DNA from: a virus
IMG/VR virus record: IMGVR_UViG_3300011113_000446
Coordinates: 1 to 21,351 of that record
DNA length: 21,351 bases
Strand: one strand, 5' to 3'
A program made the position numbers and the translations under genes. Shown piece after piece: positions 1 to 8,351 of this stretch (positions are counted from its first letter, which is position 1; every line of letters starts with the position of its first letter). The notes beneath the pieces were generated by a model that had not been told where the DNA came from, did not search any database, and saw only the letters and a list, made by a program, of their open reading frames with translations.

Positions 1-2
1 AC

Positions 3-185
3 TATGTGGAAGAACTTATGATTCCTCTAGTCAACACAAGCGATATTTCGTATGATATCGGTCATCGAGAACGAGTTGCCCAGATGGAACATGTTCGTAC
101 TGAACATTTTGTTTATAATCACATCTTTGAAAGACCAACTACAAAGACAAGTAGAAGCGGTGGCTTCGTGAGCACAGGAGTATGA
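3..185 (+). CDS. 3' end of an unrecognised protein (partial)
   Basis: An open frame enters from the left edge and ends at TGA 183-185, giving the last 60 residues of a protein (starting YVEELMIPLV, ending GGFVSTGV). Its stop overlaps the start of the next gene in an ATGA arrangement, so the two are probably translationally coupled. The piece is charged and soluble, with no membrane segment. I do not recognise the family. A stretch reading RTEHFVYNH faintly resembles the C-terminal ends of some DNA methylases, but that is too weak for a call. Confidence 0.6.
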   Translation, partial: YVEELMIPLVNTSDISYDIGHRERVAQMEHVRTEHFVYNHIFERPTTKTSRSGGFVSTGV

Positions 186-502
186 ATAGAGAAGAACTTT
201 TTAAGCATCACGAAGAGCTTTCTCAGACTGCTCTTCATATTATGAAGAAGAAGAATCACGACTACGCTGGTAATAGCGGAGAACAACCATTTGCAAATTT
301 TGAACGATGTGAAGCAATGGGTATTTGCAGCACAGAACAGGGATTCCTTGTCCGAATCACAGATAAGGTATCTCGTCTTAGCACCTTTGCAAGTGCTGGT
401 AAGCTTGTAGTCGATAACGAAGGTTATCAGGACGCAATCCTAGACATCATGAACTATTGCGTTCTATTCTCGGCTTATGTAAAGTCCAAGGATAAGGCTT
501 GA
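182..502 (+). CDS. NMAD1/DUF1599-like nucleotide-modification-associated protein
   Basis: This 106-residue all-helical protein resembles the phage family annotated DUF1599 or nucleotide modification associated domain 1. What I see is the KKNHDYAG...F.NFE signature at about residues 22-41, then an R-x-x-DK-x-SRL helix (58-67) and a C-terminal D-x-LDIMNY helix (about 84-92). This layout resembles MazG-like helical bundles. The family is associated in the literature with modified-base or nucleotide metabolism in phages; the exact reaction here is unknown. The start ATG overlaps the upstream stop. An AGGAG at 176-180 lies only one base from it, so coupling to the upstream gene probably matters. 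It lies directly before the DNA polymerase gene. Confidence 0.6.
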   Translation: MNREELFKHHEELSQTALHIMKKKNHDYAGNSGEQPFANFERCEAMGICSTEQGFLVRITDKVSRLSTFASAGKLVVDNEGYQDAILDIMNYCVLFSAYVKSKDKA

Positions 503-532
503 TTTACAAAGATTTGTGGCTATAATCCAAGC

Positions 533-3070
533 ATGTCATTCTATACATGCGTTGAAAGCCACGGATCTAAGATCCTCTACAGAGGGGTGGAAAATGGAGT
601 TCGGGTTCAAAGGGCAATCCCCTTTAACCCGACTCTTTTTATTCCAACCAAGAACAAGACTGAGTGGAGAACACTCAATGGAGTTCGTCTGGAACCTATC
701 CAGCCCGGTAGCATGTACGAATGCCGCGAGTTTATTGACAAGTACAAGGATGTCGTTGGCTTTGAGATCTATGGCCAGACAGACTTTGTTTACCAGTTCA
801 TTGCCACAGAATTTCCTCAAGATCTTTCATACGACATTCGCAACATCGTAATTGCGTATATCGATATCGAAACTACTTGCGAAGATGGATTTCCTCAGAT
901 CAGCAATCCGTCTGAGCAAGTGATTGCGATCACAGTCCGTATCAATGACCGATCCTATGTGTTCGGTCTTGGTGAGTTCAATATTGATGATCCGAATGTT
1001 CGTTGCCAGAAGTATGACAACGAAAAGCAACTCCTTGAAGACTTTCTGTTCTTCTGGGAGTCTCATGCTCCAGACATTATTACTGGCTGGAATGTTCGCT
1101 TCTTCGATATTCCATATCTCTACAATCGAATTGTACGAATCCTGGGTTCAGACGAAGTTCTGAAGCTTTCTCCATTCGAAAGAATCTACGAGAAGACGAT
1201 TCAGACTAGCCGTGGTCCACAGAAGTGCTACGAGATGGTTGGAGTATCTACTCTGGACTATTATGAGTTGTACCAGAAGTTCACATACAGCAAGCAAGAA
1301 TCATATCGACTTGATTACATTGCTTCAGTAGAACTAGGTGAGCGCAAGTTGTCCTATGACGAGTACGACAACCTGAAGGAGTTCTATAAGAATGACTTCA
1401 ACAAGTTCGTACAGTATAACTTCCATGACGTTGAACTAGTCTATAAGCTTGAGCGCAAGATGAAGCTGATTGAACTTGTTCTTGCCGTGGCATACTCTGC
1501 CAAGGTAAACTACGACGATGTATTCAGTCAGGTTCGTACTTGGGACACGATCATCTATAATGAACTTCTCAAGGACAAGATCGTAATTCCACCAAAGAAG
1601 ACTGCGATCAAGGAACAGCAATACGAAGGTGCGTATGTCAAGGAACCGATTCTCGGCATGAACGACTGGATCGTTTCATTCGACTTGAACAGCCTCTATC
1701 CGCATCTTATCATGCAATATAACCTGTCTCCTGAAACCAAGGAAGACAAGTCGTTCTTGTTTATTCGCAACGGTCTGAAGCCGATGGATATTCTGGAAAA
1801 GAATTCTAAGGCTGTTCAATACCTAGAACTAGCCAAGACTCATGGCATTTCGGTTGCCGCAAATGGAGTTGGCTTTACCAAGACCAATCAGGGCTTTCTT
1901 CCTCGACTCATGGAGAAGATGTATGCCGAACGAAGCCAATACAAGAAGCAGATGATTGACTGCCAGAAGAAGCTTGAGAAGCTTGGTCCAGAAAGTCCAG
2001 AGCGCGAAGAACTAGAACTACAGGTTGCCAAGTTCAACAACTTCCAGATGGCCCGTAAGATTCAGCTAAACTCCGCTTACGGTGCGATTGGTAATGAATA
2101 CTTCCGTTACTATGACGAAGAGATTGCCGAAGCCATTACTCTATCTGGTCAGCTTTCGATTCGCTGGATTGAAAACAAGATCAACGAGTTCTTGAACAAG
2201 ATGCTCAAGACAAACCACGATTATGTCGTTGCCAGTGACACAGACTCAATCTATATCAACATGGGTCCACTGGTGAATACTCTTGCCAAGGGCAAGTCAG
2301 TAGAAGAAATCGTGACCTATCTTGACAAGTGCTGCAAGGAAATCGTGGAGCCGTATATCAAGAAGTCCTACGACGAACTTGCTGTGTTCATGAATGCCTA
2401 TGGCAACAAGATGTTCATGAAGCGAGAGTCCATTGCATCAAAGGGTATCTGGACAGCAAAGAAGCGGTACATGCTCCTGGTTCATGACTCCGAAGGCGTT
2501 CGTTACACCAAGCCAAAGACCAAGATCATGGGTATCGAAACATCTCGTTCATCTACTCCACAGGTTGTGCGTGAGGAGTTGAAGAAGTGCATTGATATCA
2601 TTTTGACCAAGGACAATGCAACCCTGATCGATTACATCGAAGGCTTCAGAAAAAAGTTCCGAAAGCTTGCTCCAGAGGATATTGCATTCCCTCGTTCAGT
2701 CAATGGAGTCAAGGACTATACAGATTCGTTTACGATCTATAAGAAGGGTACTCCAATCGCTGTCAAGGGAGCACTTCTGTTCAACTACTATATCAAGAAG
2801 TATGATCTTGGAAAGAAATACCAGTTCATTCGTGATGCGGACAAGATTAAGTTCCTATATCTTAAGTCTCCCAACCCAGTTGGTGGAATCACAGGCAAGG
2901 ATTGTGTAATTTCATTCATGACTTCTTTGCCGAAAGAGTTTGACTTAAAGAACTACATCGACTATGATACGCAGTTTGAAAAGGCATTCCTAGATCCGCT
3001 CAAGAGCATCGTGGATGCTATTGGATGGCAGACGGAAGAACGAAATACTTTGGAGTCACTATTTGCTTAA
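533..3070 (+). CDS. 43: DNA polymerase, family B (T4 gp43-like)
   Basis: This is the replicative phage DNA polymerase with 3'-5' proofreading, 845 residues against 898 in T4. The exonuclease motifs are Exo I D111-I-E113, Exo II around G185-WN...D192 and Exo III Y295-NFHD299. The polymerase motifs are motif A SFD384LNSLYP, motif B ARKIQLNSAYGAIGN (507-521) and motif C SD569TD571S. All catalytic acids are present, so it should be active. The N-terminus (FYTCVESHGSKI) aligns with the start of T4 gp43, which supports ATG 533. No Shine-Dalgarno is visible in the 30 bases upstream, which instead hold a TATAAT at 521-526. Lysine is coded almost only by AAG. A terminator-like hairpin lies 70 bases into the gene. 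It works with the clamp, helicase and primase encoded by T4-like phages. Confidence 0.98.
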   Translation: MSFYTCVESHGSKILYRGVENGVRVQRAIPFNPTLFIPTKNKTEWRTLNGVRLEPIQPGSMYECREFIDKYKDVVGFEIYGQTDFVYQFIATEFPQDLSYDIRNIVIAYIDIETTCEDGFPQISNPSEQVIAITVRINDRSYVFGLGEFNIDDPNVRCQKYDNEKQLLEDFLFFWESHAPDIITGWNVRFFDIPYLYNRIVRILGSDEVLKLSPFERIYEKTIQTSRGPQKCYEMVGVSTLDYYELYQKFTYSKQESYRLDYIASVELGERKLSYDEYDNLKEFYKNDFNKFVQYNFHDVELVYKLERKMKLIELVLAVAYSAKVNYDDVFSQVRTWDTIIYNELLKDKIVIPPKKTAIKEQQYEGAYVKEPILGMNDWIVSFDLNSLYPHLIMQYNLSPETKEDKSFLFIRNGLKPMDILEKNSKAVQYLELAKTHGISVAANGVGFTKTNQGFLPRLMEKMYAERSQYKKQMIDCQKKLEKLGPESPEREELELQVAKFNNFQMARKIQLNSAYGAIGNEYFRYYDEEIAEAITLSGQLSIRWIENKINEFLNKMLKTNHDYVVASDTDSIYINMGPLVNTLAKGKSVEEIVTYLDKCCKEIVEPYIKKSYDELAVFMNAYGNKMFMKRESIASKGIWTAKKRYMLLVHDSEGVRYTKPKTKIMGIETSRSSTPQVVREELKKCIDIILTKDNATLIDYIEGFRKKFRKLAPEDIAFPRSVNGVKDYTDSFTIYKKGTPIAVKGALLFNYYIKKYDLGKKYQFIRDADKIKFLYLKSPNPVGGITGKDCVISFMTSLPKEFDLKNYIDYDTQFEKAFLDPLKSIVDAIGWQTEERNTLESLFA
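602..640 (+). terminator. Terminator-like hairpin inside the 5' end of gene 43
   Basis: The left arm is 602-607 plus 609-614 (CGGGTT, bulged C608, AAAGGG). The loop is CAATC 615-619 and the right arm is CCCTTTAACCCG 620-631. This gives 12 base pairs with one bulge. A run of five T follows at 636-640. It has the shape of an intrinsic terminator or attenuator but lies inside the polymerase coding sequence (codons 24-36). Whether it acts on transcription or translation is inference. Confidence 0.55.
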
Positions 3071-3098
3071 CATAAACATTCCACATTTTTATTGCTAC

Positions 3099-3680
3099 AT
3101 GCGTATGGAGCATATGTACCAACATAAAAAACATGTTGGAGAATATGTAAAGGTTCAAGTATTCGGAGCGCAATCATGCTCTGGTAAAGCAATGACCTTT
3201 CATGTTCTTACAGACAATGGATTAGTCAGAAGCAGAGTTCCAATTCACATGCTTTGCTCAAAGCCAGATGCTCCGCTGATGAAGCTGGATTATCTTCAAT
3301 TGTGGGATTGCTTTCATGAAAACGTAACAGCAATTGAATATGATGCTTTGTTTGATTGTAGAGCAAAGGTTGTCTTTAAGGATAAGACTGAAGCATGGGG
3401 TAATTACATGATGACATTTGACTGGTATCGAAACTCATTTTCTGATGAGCCAAGTCAATATAAATGTCTTCATATGATTGCTTTAGATGATGGCAACTAT
3501 GCTCTTCAACCAAACAATAGAATTTTTTGGAAGAATATGTCATTTGTAACCGAACCATTCCCAGAAAAGCCAGATTATCTGGTTGATAATACTTCTTGGA
3601 GATGTGAGGGAGAAAGTGATAGATGGATCATTGACGGAGATGACGATTGTTACTATTATGATATTAAGGAGAATAAGTAA
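3099..3680 (+). CDS. Conserved T4-like phage protein of unknown function between gp43 and uvsX
   Basis: This 193-residue soluble protein has no recognisable catalytic motif. The first part (about 12-45) carries [22 protein letters not shown] followed by a predicted beta-rich segment. The middle has many aromatic residues, and the tail is acidic ([10 protein letters not shown]). I recall similar proteins in marine T4-like phages beside replication genes, but no function. The frame is open further upstream inside gene 43. ATG 3099 is the first start outside it; ATG 3105 and 3114 (GGAG at 3107-3110) are alternatives. The stop shares one base with the uvsX start (TAATG). AT-rich codon use differs from gene 43. 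Confidence 0.75.
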   Translation: MRMEHMYQHKKHVGEYVKVQVFGAQSCSGKAMTFHVLTDNGLVRSRVPIHMLCSKPDAPLMKLDYLQLWDCFHENVTAIEYDALFDCRAKVVFKDKTEAWGNYMMTFDWYRNSFSDEPSQYKCLHMIALDDGNYALQPNNRIFWKNMSFVTEPFPEKPDYLVDNTSWRCEGESDRWIIDGDDDCYYYDIKENK

Positions 3681-4690
3681 TGGATTTTTTAAAGGAGATG
3701 ATTAATGTTTCAGGAAACAAATACGCAAGCAAAGTGGAAGACGGACTTGACGGTGCAGATGTTAGTGGTTATATTGACACTGGTTCATATACCTTTAATG
3801 CTTTGCTCTCTGGTAGTTTATATGGTGGTCTTCCTGCTAACAAGATCACTTGCTTGGCTGGTGAATCTGCTACTGGTAAAACCTACTTTAGCATTGGGAT
3901 TGTGGATCAATTCCTTAAACAAAACCCATCAGGAGTAGTACTGTACTTTGATACAGAACAAGCAGTAACAACTGAAATGTTTACTGAGCGTGGTGTTGAT
4001 GCATCTAGAGTTGCAGTCTTCCCTGTAGAAACAGTAGAAGAGTTTCGCCATCAGTGCTTGACAATTGTTGATAAGGTTCTTGCAACAGAGGAATCTGAAC
4101 GTAAGCCAATGATGATTGTCCTGGACTCACTGGGCATGTTGAGTACTGCTAAGGAAATGAGCGATGTCGCTGAAGGTAAGAATGTCCGCGACATGACAAG
4201 AGCACAAGTCATCAAGGGAACATTCCGTGTTCTTACACTGAAGCTTGGAAAGGCAAGAATTCCCATGATTATGACAAACCATACCTACGATGTAGTAGGA
4301 GCCTATGTTCCAACCAAGGAACTTGGTGGTGGATCTGGTCTAAAATATGCGGCTTCTACTATCGTAACATTGTCCAAGAAGAAGGACAAGCAGGATGATG
4401 AAGTTGTAGGTAATATCATTACTTGCAAGCTTTACAAGAGCCGACTAACCAAGGAAAACAAGATCGTTCAGGTTCAACTGAATTTCGATAGCGGTCTGAA
4501 CCGTTACTACGGTCTTGTTGACCTTGCCTTGGATTACGGTATCTTCAAGAAGAACTCTACCAAGATTGAGCTTCCTGATGGTACAAAGGTGTTTGAGAAG
4601 CATATCAACGAAGAACCTGAGAAGTATTTCACTCAGGAGATTCTAAAGCAAATTGATGAGCGCGTTCAGGAGGATTTCAAGTATGGCTGA
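3680..4690 (+). CDS. uvsX: UvsX, RecA-like recombinase
   Basis: UvsX is the phage RecA/Rad51-type strand-exchange ATPase, which forms filaments on single-stranded DNA during recombination-dependent replication and repair. The 336-residue protein has Walker A G61-ESATGK67-T68, the glutamate switch/catalytic region YFDTE93Q and Walker B MIVLD149. It also has the TNHTY segment (about 200-204) and a glycine-rich GGGSG loop, all in the positions of T4 UvsX (391 aa). It is shorter at the C-terminus, where T4 carries an acidic tail. AAGGAG at 3666-3671, eight bases before ATG 3680, supports the start. It sits between gp43 and the gp41 helicase genes. T4 UvsX needs UvsY as mediator; no uvsY-like gene is recognisable in this window. 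Confidence 0.96.
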   Translation: MDFLKEMINVSGNKYASKVEDGLDGADVSGYIDTGSYTFNALLSGSLYGGLPANKITCLAGESATGKTYFSIGIVDQFLKQNPSGVVLYFDTEQAVTTEMFTERGVDASRVAVFPVETVEEFRHQCLTIVDKVLATEESERKPMMIVLDSLGMLSTAKEMSDVAEGKNVRDMTRAQVIKGTFRVLTLKLGKARIPMIMTNHTYDVVGAYVPTKELGGGSGLKYAASTIVTLSKKKDKQDDEVVGNIITCKLYKSRLTKENKIVQVQLNFDSGLNRYYGLVDLALDYGIFKKNSTKIELPDGTKVFEKHINEEPEKYFTQEILKQIDERVQEDFKYG

Positions 4691-4955
4691 TGTATTATTC
4701 TGTGACGGACATGACAATGCATTTATGGGTCTTATGTGGAGATTCGGACATACTGCTCCAATCGCTGCATATAGTAGACCAACAATAATAAAGAATCTAA
4801 TGTCAGAAGGTATGACCCACGATGATGCTGAAGAATTTTTTGAATTCAATATAATCGGTGCATGGGTTGGAGAGGGTACTCCATGTTTCATTGAAACTAT
4901 AGGAATTGATGAGGCAAAAGAAGTTGTAAAGGACTACAGCGATGAAGAAGTATAA
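4683..4955 (+). CDS. Small conserved phage protein of unknown function (90 aa)
   Basis: The frame starts at ATG 4683, overlapping the end of uvsX by 8 bases, with a strong AGGAGG at 4668-4673; longer in-frame starts lie inside uvsX and lack this support. The 90 residues read as two halves. The first is an N-terminal [10 protein letters not shown] segment. The second is a helix-turn with [25 protein letters not shown] recall this EEFFEFN-x-x-GAWVGE-x-TP motif in small proteins of many phages and bacterial accessory regions, with no assigned function. There are no membrane or metal motifs. Confidence 0.8.
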   Translation: MADVLFCDGHDNAFMGLMWRFGHTAPIAAYSRPTIIKNLMSEGMTHDDAEEFFEFNIIGAWVGEGTPCFIETIGIDEAKEVVKDYSDEEV

Positions 4956-5250
4956 CTTACGCCCCGACATGAATGCGGAGACCATGCCATTAGAAGTTGC
5001 TGATGGTAAATTTAAAGGTTACGTCTTCACTCTTGGTAAAATTCACATCAAGGAAGACAATGACCAGTTGCTTTTGGACTTCACTTATGATATTCTAGAG
5101 GGAGATATCACAGGCATTCCAAAGAAAGAATTTGATGTCATTGTAGGTGATATTGTTGTCCAATTACTTGAGGAAGAAGAAGCCCGTATAGGCAAGGAGC
5201 CAATTGATGTCGATGGAGAAAATTATATTGAAGAATCTAGCGACGAATGA
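4942..5250 (+). CDS. Small acidic phage protein of unknown function (102 aa)
   Basis: The protein is a 102-residue soluble acidic protein with a predicted beta-rich middle (FKGYVFTLGKIHIKE, LLLDFTYDIL) and a glutamate-rich C-terminal tail. It overlaps the previous gene by 14 bases. AAAGGA at 4928-4933, eight bases upstream, supports ATG 4942. Its 3' end overlaps the gp41 helicase start by 44 bases. Its place between uvsX and gp41 in a replication operon suggests a replication or recombination accessory, but no T4 homologue (for example gp59 or UvsY) can be assigned by eye. Confidence 0.75.
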   Translation: MKKYNLRPDMNAETMPLEVADGKFKGYVFTLGKIHIKEDNDQLLLDFTYDILEGDITGIPKKEFDVIVGDIVVQLLEEEEARIGKEPIDVDGENYIEESSDE

Positions 5251-6601
5251 GACTTACGCCAGAAAGGTTCATCCGTTCCTCAAGCAAGAATATTTTGGCA
5301 GCACTACTACAAAGACTGTCTTTGATCTAATCAATAACTTCATTTCGAAGTACAATAGCCTCCCCTCAAGGGAGGCTATGATTATTTCTCTTAACGAGAT
5401 GGACATTGTTTCCGAGGATCAATACAAGGAAACACATGAATGTATCGAAGAAATTTTTTCTAATTCTGAGTCAAGTGAACTTACTTGGCTCGTAGAACAA
5501 ACTGAAAACCATGTTAAGGACAAGGCTGTTTACAACGCAATCATGGATTCAATTCATATCATTGAAGGTAAGTCCAAGACATACACAAAGAACGCCATTC
5601 CTAGTATTCTTTCTAATGCATTGTCAGTATCCTTTGATAATCATATCGGCCACGATTATATTGATGATGCAGAGCGACGATTTGCCTTCTACCACCAAGT
5701 AGAAAAGCGGGTTCCATTTGATCTTGAGTTTTTCAATGCCATTACTGGTGGTGGTGTGCCATCCAAAACACTTAATATTGTCATGGCGGGTACAGGTGTA
5801 GGTAAATCACTATTCCTTTGCCATCACGCAGCCAATTGCTTGATGCAGAATCTAAATGTACTTTACATTACATGCGAAATGGCTGAAGAGCGGATTGCAG
5901 AACGCATTGACGCAAATCTACTGGATATCACGATTGACGATCTCAAGACCCTGCCTAAGTCCATCTACGACAAGAAGATTGCAGATCTTCAATCTACGAT
6001 CAAGTCCAAACTTATTGTCAAGGAATATCCAACAGCATCAGCATCAGTCACTAACTTCAAACATCTACTGGATGAATTGAAGATTAAAAAGCGATTTGTG
6101 CCTGATGTTATTTTCATTGATTATTTGAATATCTGTGCATCTGCTCGGCTCAAGGCTGGTGCGAATGTGGGTAGCTATTACTACATTAAGGCTATTGCCG
6201 AAGAGATTCGTGGGTTGGCAGTGGAATACAATGTGCCAATCTTCTCTGCTACCCAAGTCAATCGTTCGGGATTTGCCAATAGTGATTTTGGTCTTGAGGA
6301 CACATCTGAATCATTCGGTCTACCAGCAACTGCGGATTTCTTTGTTGCACTTATCGCCACGGAAGAACTCGATGAACTTGACCAAATTATGGTCAAGCAG
6401 TTGAAGAATCGCTATAATAGCGCAACGGTAAACAAGAAGTTCGTCCTTGGCATCAATCGGGCAAAGATGAAGCTCTTTGATGTCAAGCGCGAAGAACAGC
6501 AGAATATTTCTGAGTCAAATCAGAACAATCCTCATGGGTATGGGGATGGATTTGACGGTAAGAAGTTTAGCCGTGACTTTAGCGACTGGACGATTGAATG
6601 A
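5207..6601 (+). CDS. 41: Replicative DNA helicase gp41 (DnaB-like)
   Basis: gp41 is the hexameric 5'-3' helicase that unwinds the replication fork and pairs with the gp61 primase. The 464-residue protein aligns with T4 gp41 along its length: N-terminal domain MEKIILKNL...YARKVHPFLKQEYF (3-30), Walker A G195-TGVGK200-S201, catalytic glutamate in CE224MAEE, Walker B VIFID305YLNIC and the SESFGLPATADF region (about 370). No intein interrupts it. ATG 5207 has AAGGAG at 5194-5199 seven bases upstream. ATG 5213 or TTG 5204 are less likely. It overlaps the preceding gene by 44 bases and the primase gene by 4 (ATGA), which suggests coupled translation. Confidence 0.96.
   Translation: MSMEKIILKNLATNETYARKVHPFLKQEYFGSTTTKTVFDLINNFISKYNSLPSREAMIISLNEMDIVSEDQYKETHECIEEIFSNSESSELTWLVEQTENHVKDKAVYNAIMDSIHIIEGKSKTYTKNAIPSILSNALSVSFDNHIGHDYIDDAERRFAFYHQVEKRVPFDLEFFNAITGGGVPSKTLNIVMAGTGVGKSLFLCHHAANCLMQNLNVLYITCEMAEERIAERIDANLLDITIDDLKTLPKSIYDKKIADLQSTIKSKLIVKEYPTASASVTNFKHLLDELKIKKRFVPDVIFIDYLNICASARLKAGANVGSYYYIKAIAEEIRGLAVEYNVPIFSATQVNRSGFANSDFGLEDTSESFGLPATADFFVALIATEELDELDQIMVKQLKNRYNSATVNKKFVLGINRAKMKLFDVKREEQQNISESNQNNPHGYGDGFDGKKFSRDFSDWTIE
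5355..5379 (+). promoter_or_regulatory. Perfect 10-bp hairpin inside gp41 coding sequence
   Basis: The arm ATAGCCTCCC (5355-5364) pairs perfectly with GGGAGGCTAT (5370-5379) around the 5-base loop CTCAA. It is GC-rich within AT-rich DNA and lies about 150 bases after the gp41 start. No T run follows, so a terminator is unlikely. An mRNA processing, stability or translational site is possible. The right arm contains a GGGAGG Shine-Dalgarno-like stretch that the hairpin would hide. Confidence 0.5.
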
Positions 6602-7605
6602 GCGCATACATTGACAAGATGTTCATTAACATGGTTTCCGACAACCTGAAAAGGTTTAAATGGAAGAAAGACAATCTTGCTAATTGTCGCTGTCCATTCT
6701 GCGGAGATTCCAAGAAGCGTAAGAACATTGCCCGGGGGTATTTCTACCAAAAGGGCAATGATTTCTTTTTCCGTTGCCATAACTGTGGATACGGCACTAA
6801 TCTTTACAATTTCTTGGACAACATGAACCCAAATCTTGCCAAAGAATACGCTTTGCGTAGATTTACCTGTGGAGAAAATGGAAGATCCAATTACAAGAAA
6901 CCAAAGAATGAAGAACTTTTTACCCCAAGCAAGAAAGTTGCTATATTCGAAAAGCCGATCAATAGCGTCAATGTTTGTGACCTTAGTCCTGATGATAAAG
7001 TCGTTCAGTATCTTGAAAGTCGTAAGATTCCCGATGAATCGCTGTGCTATTTTTATTACACCGAGGACTTCTCACAACTCGCCAAATACTTTGATCCCGA
7101 GCACAATCTCAAACCAGAGCCGAGACTCGTCATTCCATTCTATAATGACTCAAAGGAACTCATTGGAGTCCAAGGTCGTGCGTTGGAAGCAGATTCCAAA
7201 ATCCGCTATATTACTCTCAAGAAGGATTCGGTGGAGAAATTATGGTATGGACTTTGGAGAGTGAATCCAGAGGAACCAATCTATATCACAGAAGGACCGA
7301 TTGACAGCATCTTCCTACCTAACTCTCTTGCAATGGTTGGTGCTGCTGGGGACATGAAGCTTCCTGAGAAGATTGCAAAGAGTGAGGTAATCTATGTCTT
7401 TGATAACGAGAAGCGCAACAAACAGATATGTGCGTTTATGGAAACTGTCATTGAGAAAGGCCATAAGATTCTTATTTGGCCAGATGTTAAGGTCAAGGAT
7501 ATTAACGACTATGTTCTTGCGTTTGGTGATCCGATGGCTATGATACGCTCCAATACGCATTCAGGTCTTGAAGCAAAATTGAGGTTTATGAAATGGAAAA
7601 AGTAA
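6598..7605 (+). CDS. 61: DNA primase gp61 (zinc-binding and Toprim domains)
   Basis: gp61 is the phage primase that makes RNA primers at the fork with the gp41 helicase. The protein is 335 residues, close to T4 gp61 (342). An N-terminal zinc ribbon is seen as C32-PF-C35 ... C60-HN-C63, with C30 nearby. A Toprim catalytic domain follows: YITE232GPID236 and VIYVFD269NE271, with the predicted catalytic E and the DxE-type pair present. The start overlaps the gp41 stop in ATGA and no strong ribosome site precedes it, so translation probably depends on gp41. The 3' end overlaps thyX by 13 bases. Confidence 0.93.
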   Translation: MSAYIDKMFINMVSDNLKRFKWKKDNLANCRCPFCGDSKKRKNIARGYFYQKGNDFFFRCHNCGYGTNLYNFLDNMNPNLAKEYALRRFTCGENGRSNYKKPKNEELFTPSKKVAIFEKPINSVNVCDLSPDDKVVQYLESRKIPDESLCYFYYTEDFSQLAKYFDPEHNLKPEPRLVIPFYNDSKELIGVQGRALEADSKIRYITLKKDSVEKLWYGLWRVNPEEPIYITEGPIDSIFLPNSLAMVGAAGDMKLPEKIAKSEVIYVFDNEKRNKQICAFMETVIEKGHKILIWPDVKVKDINDYVLAFGDPMAMIRSNTHSGLEAKLRFMKWKK

Positions 7606-8297
7606 ATGTACTTGATAAGGGTTTCGTTCGACTCATCGAAGTGATGGGTTCTGATTTGACCGTTGTAAATGCGGCCAGAGTTTCGTTCCACAAGGAATCA
7701 TCCTGGGACGGAGAACAGCACTGGACCGGATCAATTACTGGTAAGAAGCTACCAGACAAGGACAAGAAGCTTATTTCGTATCTGGCCAAGCACAAGCACT
7801 GGACCCCTTTTGCCCATCCCCAGATCATGCTTCACATTAAGGCCCCTATTTCGATTCGTACCCAGCTTTTTAAGCACAAGGTCGGGTTCGTTGAAAACGA
7901 AATTTCTCGTCGGTATGTAACCGAAGAACCAGAAATTTACATTCCAAAATGGCGTACAAAGCCTACAAATGGGGCCAAGCAGGGGTCAGAAGACTTCCTG
8001 ACCAATGAAGACACGCTAGCGGCTGCTGAGGCCATGTACTTTGAGGTGGCTAGCGATGCTCTAAAGACCTACCAATGGCTCATTGGGGCGGGAATTGCCC
8101 CAGAACAGGCTCGTTTTGCCCTACCCCAGGGTACATATACCGAATGGTACTGGACGGGTTCTTTGGCCGCTTATGCCCGCGTTTTTAAGCAAAGAATCGA
8201 CCCCCATGCTCAATGGGAGGTTCGGGAATACGCAAATGCCATGGGTAGACTGATTCAGCCTTATTTTCCCGTCTGCTGGGAAGAACTCACGAAGTAA
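7593..8297 (+). CDS. thyX: Flavin-dependent thymidylate synthase ThyX with variant signature
   Basis: ThyX makes dTMP from dUMP using FAD, NADPH and methylene-tetrahydrofolate. The 234-residue protein keeps the family layout: HKHWTPFAHP (67-76), the active-site helix with FKHKVGFVENEISRRY (93-108) and R174-x-x-LP. A C-terminal nucleotide-binding segment (QRIDPHAQWEVREYA, 200-214) follows. The classical RHR-x7-S motif is changed to K94-H95-K96 with eight residues before S105. A similar change occurs, as I recall, in other phage ThyX proteins. GAGG at 7581-7584, eight bases upstream, supports the start. Codons are more GC-rich than in neighbouring genes, hinting at separate acquisition. It works with the NrdJ reductase next to it to supply dNTPs. 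Confidence 0.93.
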   Translation: MEKVNVLDKGFVRLIEVMGSDLTVVNAARVSFHKESSWDGEQHWTGSITGKKLPDKDKKLISYLAKHKHWTPFAHPQIMLHIKAPISIRTQLFKHKVGFVENEISRRYVTEEPEIYIPKWRTKPTNGAKQGSEDFLTNEDTLAAAEAMYFEVASDALKTYQWLIGAGIAPEQARFALPQGTYTEWYWTGSLAAYARVFKQRIDPHAQWEVREYANAMGRLIQPYFPVCWEELTK

Positions 8298-8300
8298 ATA

Positions 8301-8328
8301 TTGACTAAATACCCAACACGGCTAGAAT
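8301..8328 (+). promoter_or_regulatory. Sigma70-type promoter upstream of nrdJ
   Basis: TTGACT (8301-8306) and TAGAAT (8323-8328) are separated by 16 bases in the 54-base gap between thyX and nrdJ. The predicted start point near 8335 lies just before AAAGGA (8339-8344) and ATG 8352, giving a very short leader. It would let host RNA polymerase transcribe nrdJ and the ruvC-like gene separately from the upstream block. Confidence 0.5.
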
Positions 8329-8351
8329 GCCACAACTTAAAGGATTTTCAT

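Noticed and set aside
521-526. TATAAT just before gene 43
   Set aside because: It lies only 7 bases from the ATG and has no -35 box at 16-18 bases; TTTACA (503-508) is 12 bases away.
8301-8351. TTG 8301 as the nrdJ start
   Set aside because: It overlaps the promoter and lacks a ribosome site, while ATG 8352 has AAAGGA at good spacing.
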